A stretch of 25,983 nt of DNA from NCBI GenBank assembly GCA_902984215.1, contig CADWAF010000149.1:1-25983 (forward strand), written 5' to 3'. Positions within the stretch are counted from its first letter, which is position 1, and every line of letters begins with the position of its first letter. Position numbers and translations under genes: made by a program. The stretch comes from Willaertia magna. Its lineage: Eukaryota; Heterolobosea; Eutetramitea; Acrasida; Naegleriidae. Below the pieces are notes generated by a model, which saw only the letters and a list, made by a program, of their open reading frames with translations, ran no database searches and was not told the origin of the DNA. Below are positions 8,394 through 17,266 of this stretch, in pieces.

Positions 8394-9551
8394 ATGAACG
8401 GCATAGGAACTGGGGATTATGAATATATAATGATGCTAATTGTCTATGGAATATTAGCGGCGATGGTAGGAGGGTTTTTAATTAGAAAATGGATTGTTGA
8501 TAAGAAGATTGATTTTACAACTTTTGAGTTTTGTGTCACTTGTATTATTATGTTTATTTTGTGTAAGTTTTAAATAATTACAAAATTTTGGTTATAAATT
8601 TAAATAGTAAGGATTGGAGTGGTATCATTTTTATTATATTTAAGATTAAATTTTTTACAAAAATATATTAACAGTAAAAATCAAAATATGTTGACAACAT
8701 CCGATTTAGATCGTACAGCTCAAGTATATTTAGTTACATGGGAATTATTAATGTTTTTAGGAACATGTGCATTATTTAGTAGTTTAACAAGTGTTATCTA
8801 TAAATGGAGAAAATTATTAAATGGAGATGTTCACAGTAATACCATGTTAGTAATTGGATTAAATGCAATTTTATTTTGTGTTGGAATATTTTGTGTTTGT
8901 ATGCAATATTTATTTGAATTTCAACATTATACATGGGTTCATATTGTTTATTATTATTGTTGTATAAATATGTTTATTTTAGGAATATTATTTATTTATT
9001 ATTGTGATCAATTATGTGAAAGAGTTGAAAAGAAAAATATTGGAAATGAAGTAACCTTTCAATTATATAAACATGCTTTATATAATAAATATAGTGGTGT
9101 AGTTTGTGCTGCTTGTTTTATTATTAGAGGATTAGTAATGGCATTAGATAATGTTGGTTATAGATATTTACAAGATGGAAGTGCAAGTCAAGTTATTTGG
9201 AATTTATTCTTTAAATATGTTTGTTGGATTATTCCAGAAATGATTGTTGTTTTATGTTTATTATTTTGTATTGAAGAGACTGAAGAATTTCATAATGTTT
9301 TAGCTTATATCTATAATAGAAATGAAAAGAATCATATGAATTTAGTTATGGGTGGTAGTACTGGTGATATACAATATGGTGAAGTACCTACAGTTGACGT
9401 TGAAAATTTAGAAGATGTTATTCAAGTGAAGGATGGCGTTTCTGATGTTGAATTGAAAGAGATGAAAGAACAAATTACAAATGATAAACATAAACAAATG
9501 AAAGGTAATCGTGGTGGCAGTGATACATATGTACGTTTAGAAGAAGATTAA
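8394..9551 (+). CDS. Predicted seven-transmembrane protein, two exons
   Basis: Exon 1 is 8394-8562 and exon 2 is 8608-9551, joined over a 45-nt intron with GTAAGT donor and AAATAG acceptor. The joined CDS is 1113 nt (370 aa). Without splicing, exon 1 looks like a 59-aa mini-gene and exon 2 has no proper start. The joint is in phase and completes a second hydrophobic segment across the boundary. Membrane segments lie near residues 11-30, 45-69, 101-121, 136-159, 168-188, 215-235 and 250-273, followed by a hydrophilic tail of about 95 residues with EEDVIQ-like acidic and KEMKEQITNDKHK-like basic runs. Seven segments suggest a receptor-like or TOM1/THH1-like membrane protein, but I see no diagnostic motif such as DRY or NPxxY. 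The family stays unassigned. Confidence 0.75.
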
Positions 9552-9637
9552 AAATTGTTGTAATGATTTCTGTAAAATAAAAAAAATATTGATTACAAAA
9601 TAAAAAAATAAACTTCGGAAAAGAAAAATTTAAAAAA

Positions 9638-9787
9638 ATGGGTTTAGTCGAAGCACTAGGAGGAGGTTTTTTAGCATATTTTGTTATTGGTTTAATTTTT
9701 GTTCATGCTTTTGCATTTCTGTTCTGGATTTATAAGTTAGTTGTTGGCGAAACAGATACCAAACCAACCAATGACAAGAGAGATTAA
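9638..9787 (+). CDS. 49-aa single-pass membrane micropeptide
   Basis: The ATG follows an A-rich leader (TTTAAAAAAATGGG), as in the neighbouring genes, and the frame ends at a TAA at 9785-9787. The protein is MGLVEALGGGFLAYF at the start, a strongly hydrophobic segment of about 23 residues to FWIYKLV, then a polar tail (GETDTKPTNDKRD). It reads as a tail-facing small integral membrane protein. I do not recognise a family. It lies 86 bp downstream of the seven-TM gene, so it has its own transcription unit unless it is a second product of that transcript. It is too short for normal ORF calling. Confidence 0.6.
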   Translation: MGLVEALGGGFLAYFVIGLIFVHAFAFLFWIYKLVVGETDTKPTNDKRD

Positions 9788-10017
9788 CACTTTTTTCAAA
9801 AAAAGAATTGGACTTTTACAGAAATTATTACAAATTTATTGTCGAAAATAAAAAAAATTATTTAGCAGAAATTTATTTTTATTGCAAAAGCGGCACAATT
9901 ATGTTTTGAAAGTTACAGCGCACTACTTTTAGGTATTTGCGTTCCTCAAAAACAAAAAAAAAGTTGCCTAAGCGATTCATTTCTCTTTAAGGATTAAATT
10001 ATAACTGATTTCTTGGA

Positions 10018-10488
10018 ATGCAAACAACAAACCAACAACAAATATCTAAAGATAAGAACATTTTAAATAATATTACAAATAATAATCACAGTAATTATAA
10101 TAGTTCAGTAATAAGGAATAAACAAACAAATATTGGGAATGCGAGAAGAAAATTAATTTTTAGTAATGAAAATGATAATTTAGATGCCCCCTCAGAAACG
10201 TTAGATGATTTATGGGCCTTTTTAAATAATGAGAATAAAAAACATTTAAATAGAATGAAAGAACGATGGAATTTTGATTTTGAGAAAGGAGAACCATTGA
10301 ATGATAATTCTTCTAGATATGAATGGCAGTTAGTACAATCTAAGAGTAATACTTTTTCTTCAATTCCTTCATCTTCTAAGTTAAATACATCAATGAATAC
10401 TTCTAGCCTTAGTTCTTCTTCATTGGTAGCCACCACTCAATCTAAGAATACTATCAATACTAATAGTACATCCTCTATGAACCTTTAG
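10018..10488 (+). CDS. KIP/CDI-family cyclin-dependent kinase inhibitor
   Basis: This 156-aa protein has an N/Q-rich start (1-40) and a Ser/Thr/Asn-rich end (110-156). Between them, about residues 43-105, is a CDI domain in the order known from animal p21/p27 and plant KRP proteins. RRKLIF (43-48) fits the RxL cyclin-docking motif. A helical linker follows (DDLWAFLNNENKKHLNRMKE), then RWNFDF (83-88), EPL (92-94) and YEWQLV (101-106), which match the WNFDF...PL...YEW kinase-binding core. The p27 helix bearing FYYRPPR, which fills the ATP pocket, is not present after YEW, so inhibition may resemble that of plant KRPs. The role expected from the family is binding and inhibiting cyclin-CDK complexes in the nucleus. 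It is a single exon. The start is the first ATG. The motif match is strong; in vivo partners are unknown. Confidence 0.85.
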   Translation: MQTTNQQQISKDKNILNNITNNNHSNYNSSVIRNKQTNIGNARRKLIFSNENDNLDAPSETLDDLWAFLNNENKKHLNRMKERWNFDFEKGEPLNDNSSRYEWQLVQSKSNTFSSIPSSSKLNTSMNTSSLSSSSLVATTQSKNTINTNSTSSMNL

Positions 10489-10633
10489 TTACTAAGTCCC
10501 TATCAACAACACTTGTAAATATTCACAACAAACAACAATTATAAGGCCTTTACTTACCACCAAAAAAACATCTAAAGAAAATTAAAAACACAAATAAAAA
10601 ATATAAATTCGCCTATTCTTTTTTTTAGAAAAA

Positions 10634-11779
10634 ATGTTTAACAGACGTTTCCATCAGTTTTTCACAAAATTTGGTAAAAGAAATTTTCATACTTCCTTTA
10701 AGATGAATAATCAAGTCAATGGTAATTATTCATCAAGTAATAGGAATTCATCACTCAGAAAAGTACTTTTACAATCAGTGATTGTTGCTGGATTAGCATC
10801 TTCAATAACATTTATTCTTGCATTAAGATCATATAATAGAGAACCATATGATTCATTCATTGATAAATTATTTAAAAAACTTAGTGGACCATACAGAAAT
10901 TATTATTATTTAATTTCTAGTCAACCAGAAATAGAAAATGGAATTTATAAAAATGAATTATTGTCATTTGATTTTTCAAATGCCAAAACAGATAATGAAG
11001 AAGATCCATTATCAATTATTAGTATACAACCTGGAGTGTTATTAAGAGAGAATTTACAAGAAATTGGAGGTAGATTAGAGTTATATGATGATTTTGGGAA
11101 TAGTCTTTCATTAGATTATGTTCAAATGACAAGAGAAGAATATATTAAAAGTCAACCACCTTTAAATGATAAGAAAGAGAATGAAAAGACAGATGAAGAA
11201 TTATTACAAACTAATGATTTAGAATATTTAGAGAAAGCAATTAAAAAAGGATTAGAAGAGGGTGAAAGAATTGAATGGATTGAAAGAATTAATACGAAAC
11301 ATTTACTTTCAAGTAAATATATGAAATTACCTGAAAGTTTAAAATCTAAACCTAATTGTATTGTTGCTATTATAAGAACACTAAATGCTTATCCTCAATC
11401 ACCAGAGTATTTTAATCAAAGATATGGAAAGGAATTAGGTTCAAAGATTAAAAGACAACCTAATGGTGATTTATATAGAGGAATAATTGCTACACCTTAT
11501 CACAATTATTTCATTGCTATTGGAAGAAGTTATCCTAATCAAATGATTAATTTTGATATTGCTTCAAAAGATCTTAAACCTGAAGAATTAAATCAAATAC
11601 TTAAATTAATACCTACTTCTCAACAAGATATTGTTAAAAGATTAATGAAACAATCTAATTCTAAACCTTCAGAAATTACAAAAATACTTAGAGATACCTT
11701 ATTAAGATTGTATATTGAAAGATTATCTTTAAGTAATCCATCATTAGTAAATGAAAACCATGACAATAGTAAACAATAA
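10634..11779 (+). CDS. Probable mitochondrial inner-membrane protein, family unknown
   Basis: The 381-aa product starts with a basic, Arg/Phe/His-rich, acid-free segment (MFNRRFHQFFTKFGKRNFHT) that looks like a mitochondrial presequence. One membrane segment (about 45-64, VLLQSVIVAGLASSITFILA) and a soluble region of about 310 residues follow. That region is mixed charged and has an acidic Lys/Glu stretch near 175-215. I do not recognise a domain. Topology and presequence together suggest a single-pass inner-membrane protein; this is inferred. An internal Met at 24 could serve as an alternative start that would skip the presequence. A partial copy of its 3' coding end lies 194 bp downstream. 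It has no visible intron. Confidence 0.65.
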   Translation: MFNRRFHQFFTKFGKRNFHTSFKMNNQVNGNYSSSNRNSSLRKVLLQSVIVAGLASSITFILALRSYNREPYDSFIDKLFKKLSGPYRNYYYLISSQPEIENGIYKNELLSFDFSNAKTDNEEDPLSIISIQPGVLLRENLQEIGGRLELYDDFGNSLSLDYVQMTREEYIKSQPPLNDKKENEKTDEELLQTNDLEYLEKAIKKGLEEGERIEWIERINTKHLLSSKYMKLPESLKSKPNCIVAIIRTLNAYPQSPEYFNQRYGKELGSKIKRQPNGDLYRGIIATPYHNYFIAIGRSYPNQMINFDIASKDLKPEELNQILKLIPTSQQDIVKRLMKQSNSKPSEITKILRDTLLRLYIERLSLSNPSLVNENHDNSKQ

Positions 11780-11907
11780 TTGTGTAAATACTTTTGGGTA
11801 TTATATTTGTGAGGTAAAATAAAAATTTGTTTCATTAATGGACATGTTTAAACAGCCAACTAGGTTAACCTTCAAACAACTTATATCTACTAATAGGGTC
11901 ACACATT

Positions 11908-11964
11908 ATTGAAAGATTATCTTCAAATAATCCATCATCATATCTGTCAAAATATTTCCAATAA
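11908..11964 (+). pseudogene. Duplicated 3' fragment of the preceding gene
   Basis: Positions 11908-11940 match 11714-11746, inside the preceding gene, with only three mismatches in 33 bases and in the same codon phase (IERLSSNNPSS against IERLSLSNPSL). The frame then diverges and ends at a TAA at 11962-11964. It looks like the remnant of a local tandem duplication of that gene's last exon region, now part of the spacer before the convergent poly(A) polymerase gene. Confidence 0.55.
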
Positions 11965-11982
11965 TAACAAGCTTTAAACAAA

Positions 11983-13947
11983 TCATTTCAACGTCTGGGC
12001 ATAAGTCTTAGATAATTTAGCACAAACAACATCCTTAAAATTTGCTTGTTTACAAATCAAATGATAAGCTCTTATGCATTCATACCTTATTTCTTTTAAA
12101 CCTTCTTCACTCACACTCCTAGCAACATTAAAATCCAGCTCAAATGGATCTTCAACACAAAAATAATTACGTTGTTCTAAAGGATTTGTCCAACCCTTTT
12201 CCTTCTTTGTTAATTTACTATTATTCTTAATATTAATTACTTGATTTTCATAATCAAATTCATATGCAAAATATTTAAAGAATTGGAATAGTAAAGAACC
12301 AGTCGTTATTGTTGTAATTAAATGATCTTCATTATAATTTTCTTTCATAAAAGAATGAATAGTGGTCATATTAGATTCAAATGAACAATTATAAAACTTT
12401 CCATCCATTCCATCAATTTCTTTCTTTTCCATTTTAGGAAATGATTGAATATCTTGTAAATATGGAACCAATAACACTTTTTGTAAATAATGAATTGTAA
12501 TAATAGCTATACAATAACTAGATAATGTACCTAAATAAGGATCATTAATCTCTCTTCTTTTAGACCAAAACTTAATCATAAAAATAAGTTCTTTACATCT
12601 TTCATCTATCTCTGAATAAGTTTGTAATAATTTTGTATTGTAAACTGCTAAAACATTATTTACACCAATATCACAATTTAATCCTGTAACTGGATCAATA
12701 AATTTTACAATAGGAATTCTAGCATTAAATAAAGCTTTTACATCTTTATATTGTAATCTATATTCTAAATATTGTTTTAATTGTGAAACATAATTCTTTT
12801 TATGTGCTTGTTCTTCTGTTAATTGTGGTTTCTTCTTTTTTTTCTTTTTCTCTACTTGTTGATTATTATTTACATCTTCTTGTTCACTAAGATTATTATC
12901 AGAATTATTATTCTCTTCTGTTGTTATTATTGTTGTAGGTACAACACTAACATTACTTTTCTTTTTAATATCCATTTCTATAACAAAACAAAAATCAACA
13001 TCACTTGAACCTCTTAATGATAATCCATTTAAACTTGATCCAAACATAAATAATTCTGCATTATTCCATTTTCTTTTAATTAGTATTTTTAATTTATCAA
13101 AACATTCAACTTTTTTTTCAATTTCCTTTTTTGTTGGAATTAATTCATTTTGAAATAATTTTAAAATTGATTTTGTTAAATGATCATCAATATAGTTTTG
13201 ATTAAATTTTAAGGTTTCTGGAAATTCAGTTATTAACAAATTAAAATCTGTTAAATCTCTTTCATTATTAAAGATATGTGTATTTTTCTTTAGGTTTATC
13301 TTCTTTTCATTTGTTTTCTTTTGTTGTTTAATCTTTTCTGTAAATGTTGGAGGTGTTATTTCGGGGTGATGTATTTCACTTTGATTAATGTTTGTTTGTT
13401 TTAAGATATCCTCTTCAATTTGTGTTAATGTTGCAAAATCATTATTTTCTGTATTGTCAATATTATTAACTGTAGATTCTATTTCATTGGTTTCAGTGGT
13501 ATTTTTATTTATAATCATTGATTTTAAAGCTTCTTGAATAATTTCGGATTCATCAGTTATAATTGATTGATTATTTAATATATTATTTTGATTATTATAT
13601 TGTTCTTCTTGTTTAATTTGTTGAAAATGATTAAAATAATTGTTATAGTATTGTTGTTGTTGTTGAATATATTCGGGACTATAATAATATGCATATGGGT
13701 TATTTATTGAATTATTATTATTCATCATTGTTGAATAGTGATGGGTATATGCAGTATTAATATAGTTTTGATATTGTGAATAATTATTATTAGTCATCAT
13801 ATTATTACTTGTAAATGTTGGATTATAAGGGGGATAATAATAAGAATAATAATTCATCATTCCCGGTATCTCTTGATTATTATTATTATTACTCTCATTA
13901 TACCCTTGCCTTCCGTTGTTGTTGTTATTAGTTTCTTCTTCTACCAT
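11983..13947 (-). CDS. Non-canonical poly(A) polymerase (Cid1/GLD-2/TRF type)
   Basis: The 654-aa protein has an N/Y/Q-rich, probably disordered N-terminus (1-200). A nucleotidyltransferase domain follows: FGSSLNGLSLRGSSDVDF (303-319) supplies catalytic Asp 316 and Asp 318, and NCDIGVNN supplies the third, Asp 426. Between them is an unusual insert of about 55 residues (330-385), rich in N/E and ending in a run of eight Lys. The central domain includes MIKFWSKRREINDP and LGTLSSYCIAIITIHYLQ. The PAP-associated domain has YFCVEDPFELDFNVARSVSE. This class adds A or U to RNA 3' ends without the canonical RNA-binding domain. At the position where Cid1-type uridylyltransferases have His (ISHNVGR), this protein has Phe (LDFNVAR), so poly(A) activity is more likely. 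The stop is TGA. It is divergent with the GGTase gene across 59 bp. Confidence 0.88.
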   Translation of the reverse strand: MVEEETNNNNNGRQGYNESNNNNNQEIPGMMNYYSYYYPPYNPTFTSNNMMTNNNYSQYQNYINTAYTHHYSTMMNNNNSINNPYAYYYSPEYIQQQQQYYNNYFNHFQQIKQEEQYNNQNNILNNQSIITDESEIIQEALKSMIINKNTTETNEIESTVNNIDNTENNDFATLTQIEEDILKQTNINQSEIHHPEITPPTFTEKIKQQKKTNEKKINLKKNTHIFNNERDLTDFNLLITEFPETLKFNQNYIDDHLTKSILKLFQNELIPTKKEIEKKVECFDKLKILIKRKWNNAELFMFGSSLNGLSLRGSSDVDFCFVIEMDIKKKSNVSVVPTTIITTEENNNSDNNLSEQEDVNNNQQVEKKKKKKKPQLTEEQAHKKNYVSQLKQYLEYRLQYKDVKALFNARIPIVKFIDPVTGLNCDIGVNNVLAVYNTKLLQTYSEIDERCKELIFMIKFWSKRREINDPYLGTLSSYCIAIITIHYLQKVLLVPYLQDIQSFPKMEKKEIDGMDGKFYNCSFESNMTTIHSFMKENYNEDHLITTITTGSLLFQFFKYFAYEFDYENQVINIKNNSKLTKKEKGWTNPLEQRNYFCVEDPFELDFNVARSVSEEGLKEIRYECIRAYHLICKQANFKDVVCAKLSKTYAQTLK

Positions 13948-14006
13948 TTTTTAGGCATTGTCAACAAGCATCAACAATGATCTTCAAAAGGCTAGCAAAT
14001 TAAAAA
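13948..14006. promoter_or_regulatory. 59-bp bidirectional promoter region
   Basis: The start codons of the poly(A) polymerase (minus strand) and GGTase-I beta (plus strand) are separated by only 59 bp. Both core promoters and both 5' leaders must fit here or overlap the coding regions. It contains two CATCAACAA-like or TTGTCAACAAG words and no obvious TATA box. Confidence 0.6.
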
Positions 14007-15113
14007 ATGTCTGATAGTAATGACAATAGTTCTTCGGGATCAGAGCAAAGTAATTTTTTAATTGATAAACATATTAAATATTTATTATCTCACTTGAGTG
14101 TTCTTCCACATTTCTATGGATCTCAAGATACTAATCGTATGACAATTCTATTCTTTTGTGTTGGTGGATTAGATATTTTAAATAAATTAGATACTGCTAT
14201 AAATCAACAAATGAAAGAAGATATAATTAATTGGATTTATTCAATGCAAATTACTCCAAAACATGACAATTCAAATTTATCTAGATGTGGATTTAGAGGT
14301 GGTAATTTTATTGGCTTACCAATAGATTATTATTCAAATATTTCTAAACAACAAGAATTACCAACAATTGATACTTATGATGTAGGTCACATTGCAATGA
14401 CATATACAGCTTTAGCTCTTTTAAGAATGTTAGGAGATGATTATTTAAGAATTAATAGACGTGGTATTACCGAAGGATTAAAGAGCTTACAAAGAGAAAA
14501 TGGTTGTTTCCAAGCAACAGAATTTGGAAGTGAGACAGATATTCGTTTTACTTTCTGTGCTTGTGCAATTTCAAGTTTTTTAGATGATTGGAGTGGTGTA
14601 AATAGAGAAAAAGCTTTTGAATATGTTGTTTCAAGTCGTGGGTTTGATTATTGTTTCTCGCATGGACCTGGTCTGGAATCTCATGGTGGATCAACTTATT
14701 GTGCAATATCAGCTTTAGTTTTATTAGATATGTTAGATAGAATACCACATAAAGAAGAAATGCAAGAATGGTTATTAAAAAGACAAATATCTGGATTCCA
14801 AGGCAGACCACAAAAAGATGCTGACACTTGTTATTCATTTTGGATCGGTGGTACATTAAAGATGTTAGATTGTTTACAATATATTGACGAACATCAAAGT
14901 GAAGTTTTTACACTTGCATGTCAAACTGACATTGGTGGTATAGCTAAAGAGCAAAATTGTTATCCTGATGTTTTACATACTTACATGTCCTTAGCTGGTT
15001 TAAGTCTTATTGGTTTTAAAGGATTGAATATGGTTTATCCACCATTAAATATTACATGTAAGGCTGCCAAAGGATTGCCTTGCTTTGATAAACAAGCCGA
15101 AAAATATTGTTAA
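14007..15113 (+). CDS. Protein geranylgeranyltransferase type I, beta subunit
   Basis: The 368-aa protein matches the length and architecture of prenyltransferase beta subunits, an alpha-alpha toroid of repeated motifs. Visible are YDVGHIAMTYTALALLRMLG (125-144), GCFQ at 167-170, RFTFCACAISSFLDD (180-194), HGGSTYCAISALVLLDML (226-243) and FQGRPQKDADTCYSFWIGG (264-282). Asp 273 and Cys 275 of DADTCYSFW and His 324 of DVLHTYMSLAGL are the zinc ligands that activate the CaaX thiol. The sequence around LPHFYGSQDTNRMTILFF at the N-terminus and FQGRP favour GGTase-I over farnesyltransferase. It attaches geranylgeranyl to CaaL proteins such as Rho and Rac GTPases with a separate alpha subunit that is not in the window. 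Single exon; ATG in AAAAAATG context. Confidence 0.92.
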   Translation: MSDSNDNSSSGSEQSNFLIDKHIKYLLSHLSVLPHFYGSQDTNRMTILFFCVGGLDILNKLDTAINQQMKEDIINWIYSMQITPKHDNSNLSRCGFRGGNFIGLPIDYYSNISKQQELPTIDTYDVGHIAMTYTALALLRMLGDDYLRINRRGITEGLKSLQRENGCFQATEFGSETDIRFTFCACAISSFLDDWSGVNREKAFEYVVSSRGFDYCFSHGPGLESHGGSTYCAISALVLLDMLDRIPHKEEMQEWLLKRQISGFQGRPQKDADTCYSFWIGGTLKMLDCLQYIDEHQSEVFTLACQTDIGGIAKEQNCYPDVLHTYMSLAGLSLIGFKGLNMVYPPLNITCKAAKGLPCFDKQAEKYC

Positions 15114-15229
15114 TCCGTTTAAGCGTAACGTAAACCGGTTTTTAAATTACTAGCCGTTACCTACCCACTAAATGATTTATAAAATAGAATGTATAAATGT
15201 TCAGAGTTGTGTGTGAAAAAAAAAGTAAA

Positions 15230-15685
15230 ATGTTTAATAACAAGGGCAACTTACCAAACCCTTTTCTTTCATCATCCAGTGCCTTAACCACAAACAATAA
15301 CAACAATCCAGCTCCTATCGTTCCTATTAGAGTACCAGGCAGGCTTAACGCTCAAAGACTATCCAGACCTAGTAGTAATAACAATTATAGAGATAATGAT
15401 AAGGAAAATGTATTACCTAAGGTAGAACCTCAAATGCAACCACAATTAAAACCAAGAGTATCAAACGTAACACAACAACAACAAGTCAAAACTCCCCCAA
15501 AAAAGAAACAACAAAAGGAAAAACTATCACCATTAACAGAAAATTATCACAAGTACAGAGATTATTTGTATTGCTTAGATGAATCTGGAGTTACCGAGAC
15601 TAAAACATTCTACGAATTCTTAACACACAACAGTATAGACCTAGCTTCTAAAGGGTATAACATCAACTACCTCAGACAGCTGTAG
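15230..15685 (+). CDS. KEN-box protein, possible APC/C and CDK target
   Basis: I chose the ATG at 15230 (151 aa) because it follows an A-rich leader like other starts here. An in-frame ATG at 15197 would add 11 residues (MFRVVCEKKSK). The N-terminal two thirds are disordered, rich in N, P, Q and basic residues, and contain DKENVL, a KEN degron as used by APC/C-Cdh1. KTPPKK is a full CDK consensus (S/T-P-x-K/R) and LSPL a minimal one. The C-terminal 50 residues (LTENYHKYRDYLYCLDESGV through NYLRQL) look ordered. I see no RxxL D-box. The layout resembles small mitotic regulators such as securins, but no family is recognised. The spacer before it contains CCGTTA, a Myb-type core. Expressed as a real gene: likely; function: guess. 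Confidence 0.6.
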   Translation: MFNNKGNLPNPFLSSSSALTTNNNNNPAPIVPIRVPGRLNAQRLSRPSSNNNYRDNDKENVLPKVEPQMQPQLKPRVSNVTQQQQVKTPPKKKQQKEKLSPLTENYHKYRDYLYCLDESGVTETKTFYEFLTHNSIDLASKGYNINYLRQL

Positions 15686-15736
15686 TCACATGCGATACTC
15701 CTAGGAGAAGATAAACAAAAATCTTCTACGTAAAAA

Positions 15737-17071
15737 ATGACGGAAGTGTTGTCACCGGTGTTAACATACTTTAGTATAATTGTAAGTGGTTTGTGCAATG
15801 TAATAATCGGATAACTTTGGTGTTTGTCTGATATAAATATATTTGTTGATTTATTTTAATTTTTGTTTTTTCTTCTATTTCATTACTCTCTTTCCGAAAA
15901 AAGTTGGGATGGGGATATTTTGCAGGTTAGTGTTTCATTACTTTTTTGTTTTTACATTATAATAGCTTGGTCACTAAGTTTTTATCCTCAAGTAATTGAA
16001 AATTGGTGGAGAAAAAGTGTTGTTGGTTTGAGTTTTGGTATGTAACCTCTTTTGACTTGATTTGTTTTTAACAATTTGAAAGATTTTTTAACTTTAAATA
16101 TTATTGGACACACTTCATATTTAGTATTTAATTCTGTGATGTTTTGGTCTGATGATGTATTTGAACAATATAAAAAACAACATGGCAATCCAAATGCCAC
16201 TAATCCAGTTGAATTAAATGATGTTGTTTTCTCAATTCATGCAGTAACTTTAACAGCATTTACAATTTTTCAAACAATGATTTATGAGAGAGGAGGACAA
16301 ACAATTTCAGTTTTAGCTAGAGGAATTAGTTTAGCATTATTATTAGCAATAAGCATTGGAGTATTTTTGGTATTAGGTCACCGAATTGAATGGGTAAATT
16401 TTTTACAAGAATTGGGTTATATAAAATTGTAAGTGACAGAATTTTTGTAAAAATTATTTATTTTCAAAGAGTTATAACAACTATTAAATATATTCCTCCA
16501 GCTTGGATAAATTATAAAAGAAAATTGACCATAGGTTGGAGTATAGGTAATATAATTTTAGATTTTACTGGTGGTTCTTTAAGTGTTTTACAAATGGTAG
16601 TTAATGGTATTAACTCTGGAGATTGGAGGTAAGTAAATTAATAATAATTGAACTAACAATTTACTTTTAATGATAGTCCTTTCTATGGTGACTTTGTTAA
16701 AACAGGTAAGTTTATTATTAACCACATTATTTTCAAATAACTTTATTATTAAAGGTCTTGGATTCCTTTCAATGGGTTTTGATATTATATTTATTGTACA
16801 ACATTATATTCTTTATAGAAAGAATAATAAAAAGTATCATGAAGAACTTAAGGCTAAACAAACAGAAAAACCAATCTTACAAGTTATATTTGAAAGTGTA
16901 TGGATGAAGATAACAAAGAGGAAGAAAATAGAAGAAGAAGAACATTTAGAAGAAGGAGAAAAAACACCATTTATTAATGGAAATGATTCTGCTTATTATT
17001 ATTATAATACTCATGAAACTCAAATTACAACAAAGGAAAGTATTAATAATTCAAGTGAAAATCAATTGTAA
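15737..17071 (+). CDS. CTNS: Cystinosin-like lysosomal cystine transporter, six exons
   Basis: Splicing five GT-AG introns gives exons 15737-15781, 15926-16037, 16083-16428, 16470-16628, 16677-16705 and 16755-17071, total 1008 nt, 335 aa. All joints are in phase and restore cystinosin motifs. The first PQ-loop is [20 protein letters not shown] followed by [17 protein letters not shown]. After splicing comes [20 protein letters not shown], with the second loop as a YIPPAW variant, then [20 protein letters not shown] and [20 protein letters not shown]. These match the seven-TM PQ-loop family that exports cystine from lysosomes with protons. The long glycosylated luminal N-domain of the human protein is absent. 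The C-terminal tail is long and polar (about 90 residues); no clear GYDQL sorting signal is seen. Introns are 144, 45, 41, 48 and 49 nt. Exon 5 is a 29-nt microexon. Exon 1 is the least certain. Confidence 0.88.
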
Positions 17072-17266
17072 TAATAATGTTTTTATTTTTCTGTAAGTCA
17101 TCATTCCTTTTTTCTGTAGTTGCTCACTTCATAACTTCTTTAAAATCTACATCAATAAGTTTTATTGTTGATATCCGTTGAGGCATGTACTTAGTTGAAC
17201 TATTGATATAACTTTAAACATCATTCAGTTATCACAGTCAATTGAAAAAAAAGATACTTAATAATA

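Noticed and set aside
8394..8573. An independent 59-aa gene
   Set aside because: The GTAAGT donor near its end joins it in phase to the next frame, which otherwise lacks a good start; kept only as a possible retained-intron product.
12823..13008. A plus-strand frame rich in Phe, Ile and Leu
   Set aside because: It is the antisense shadow of the Asn/Lys-rich insert in the poly(A) polymerase gene.
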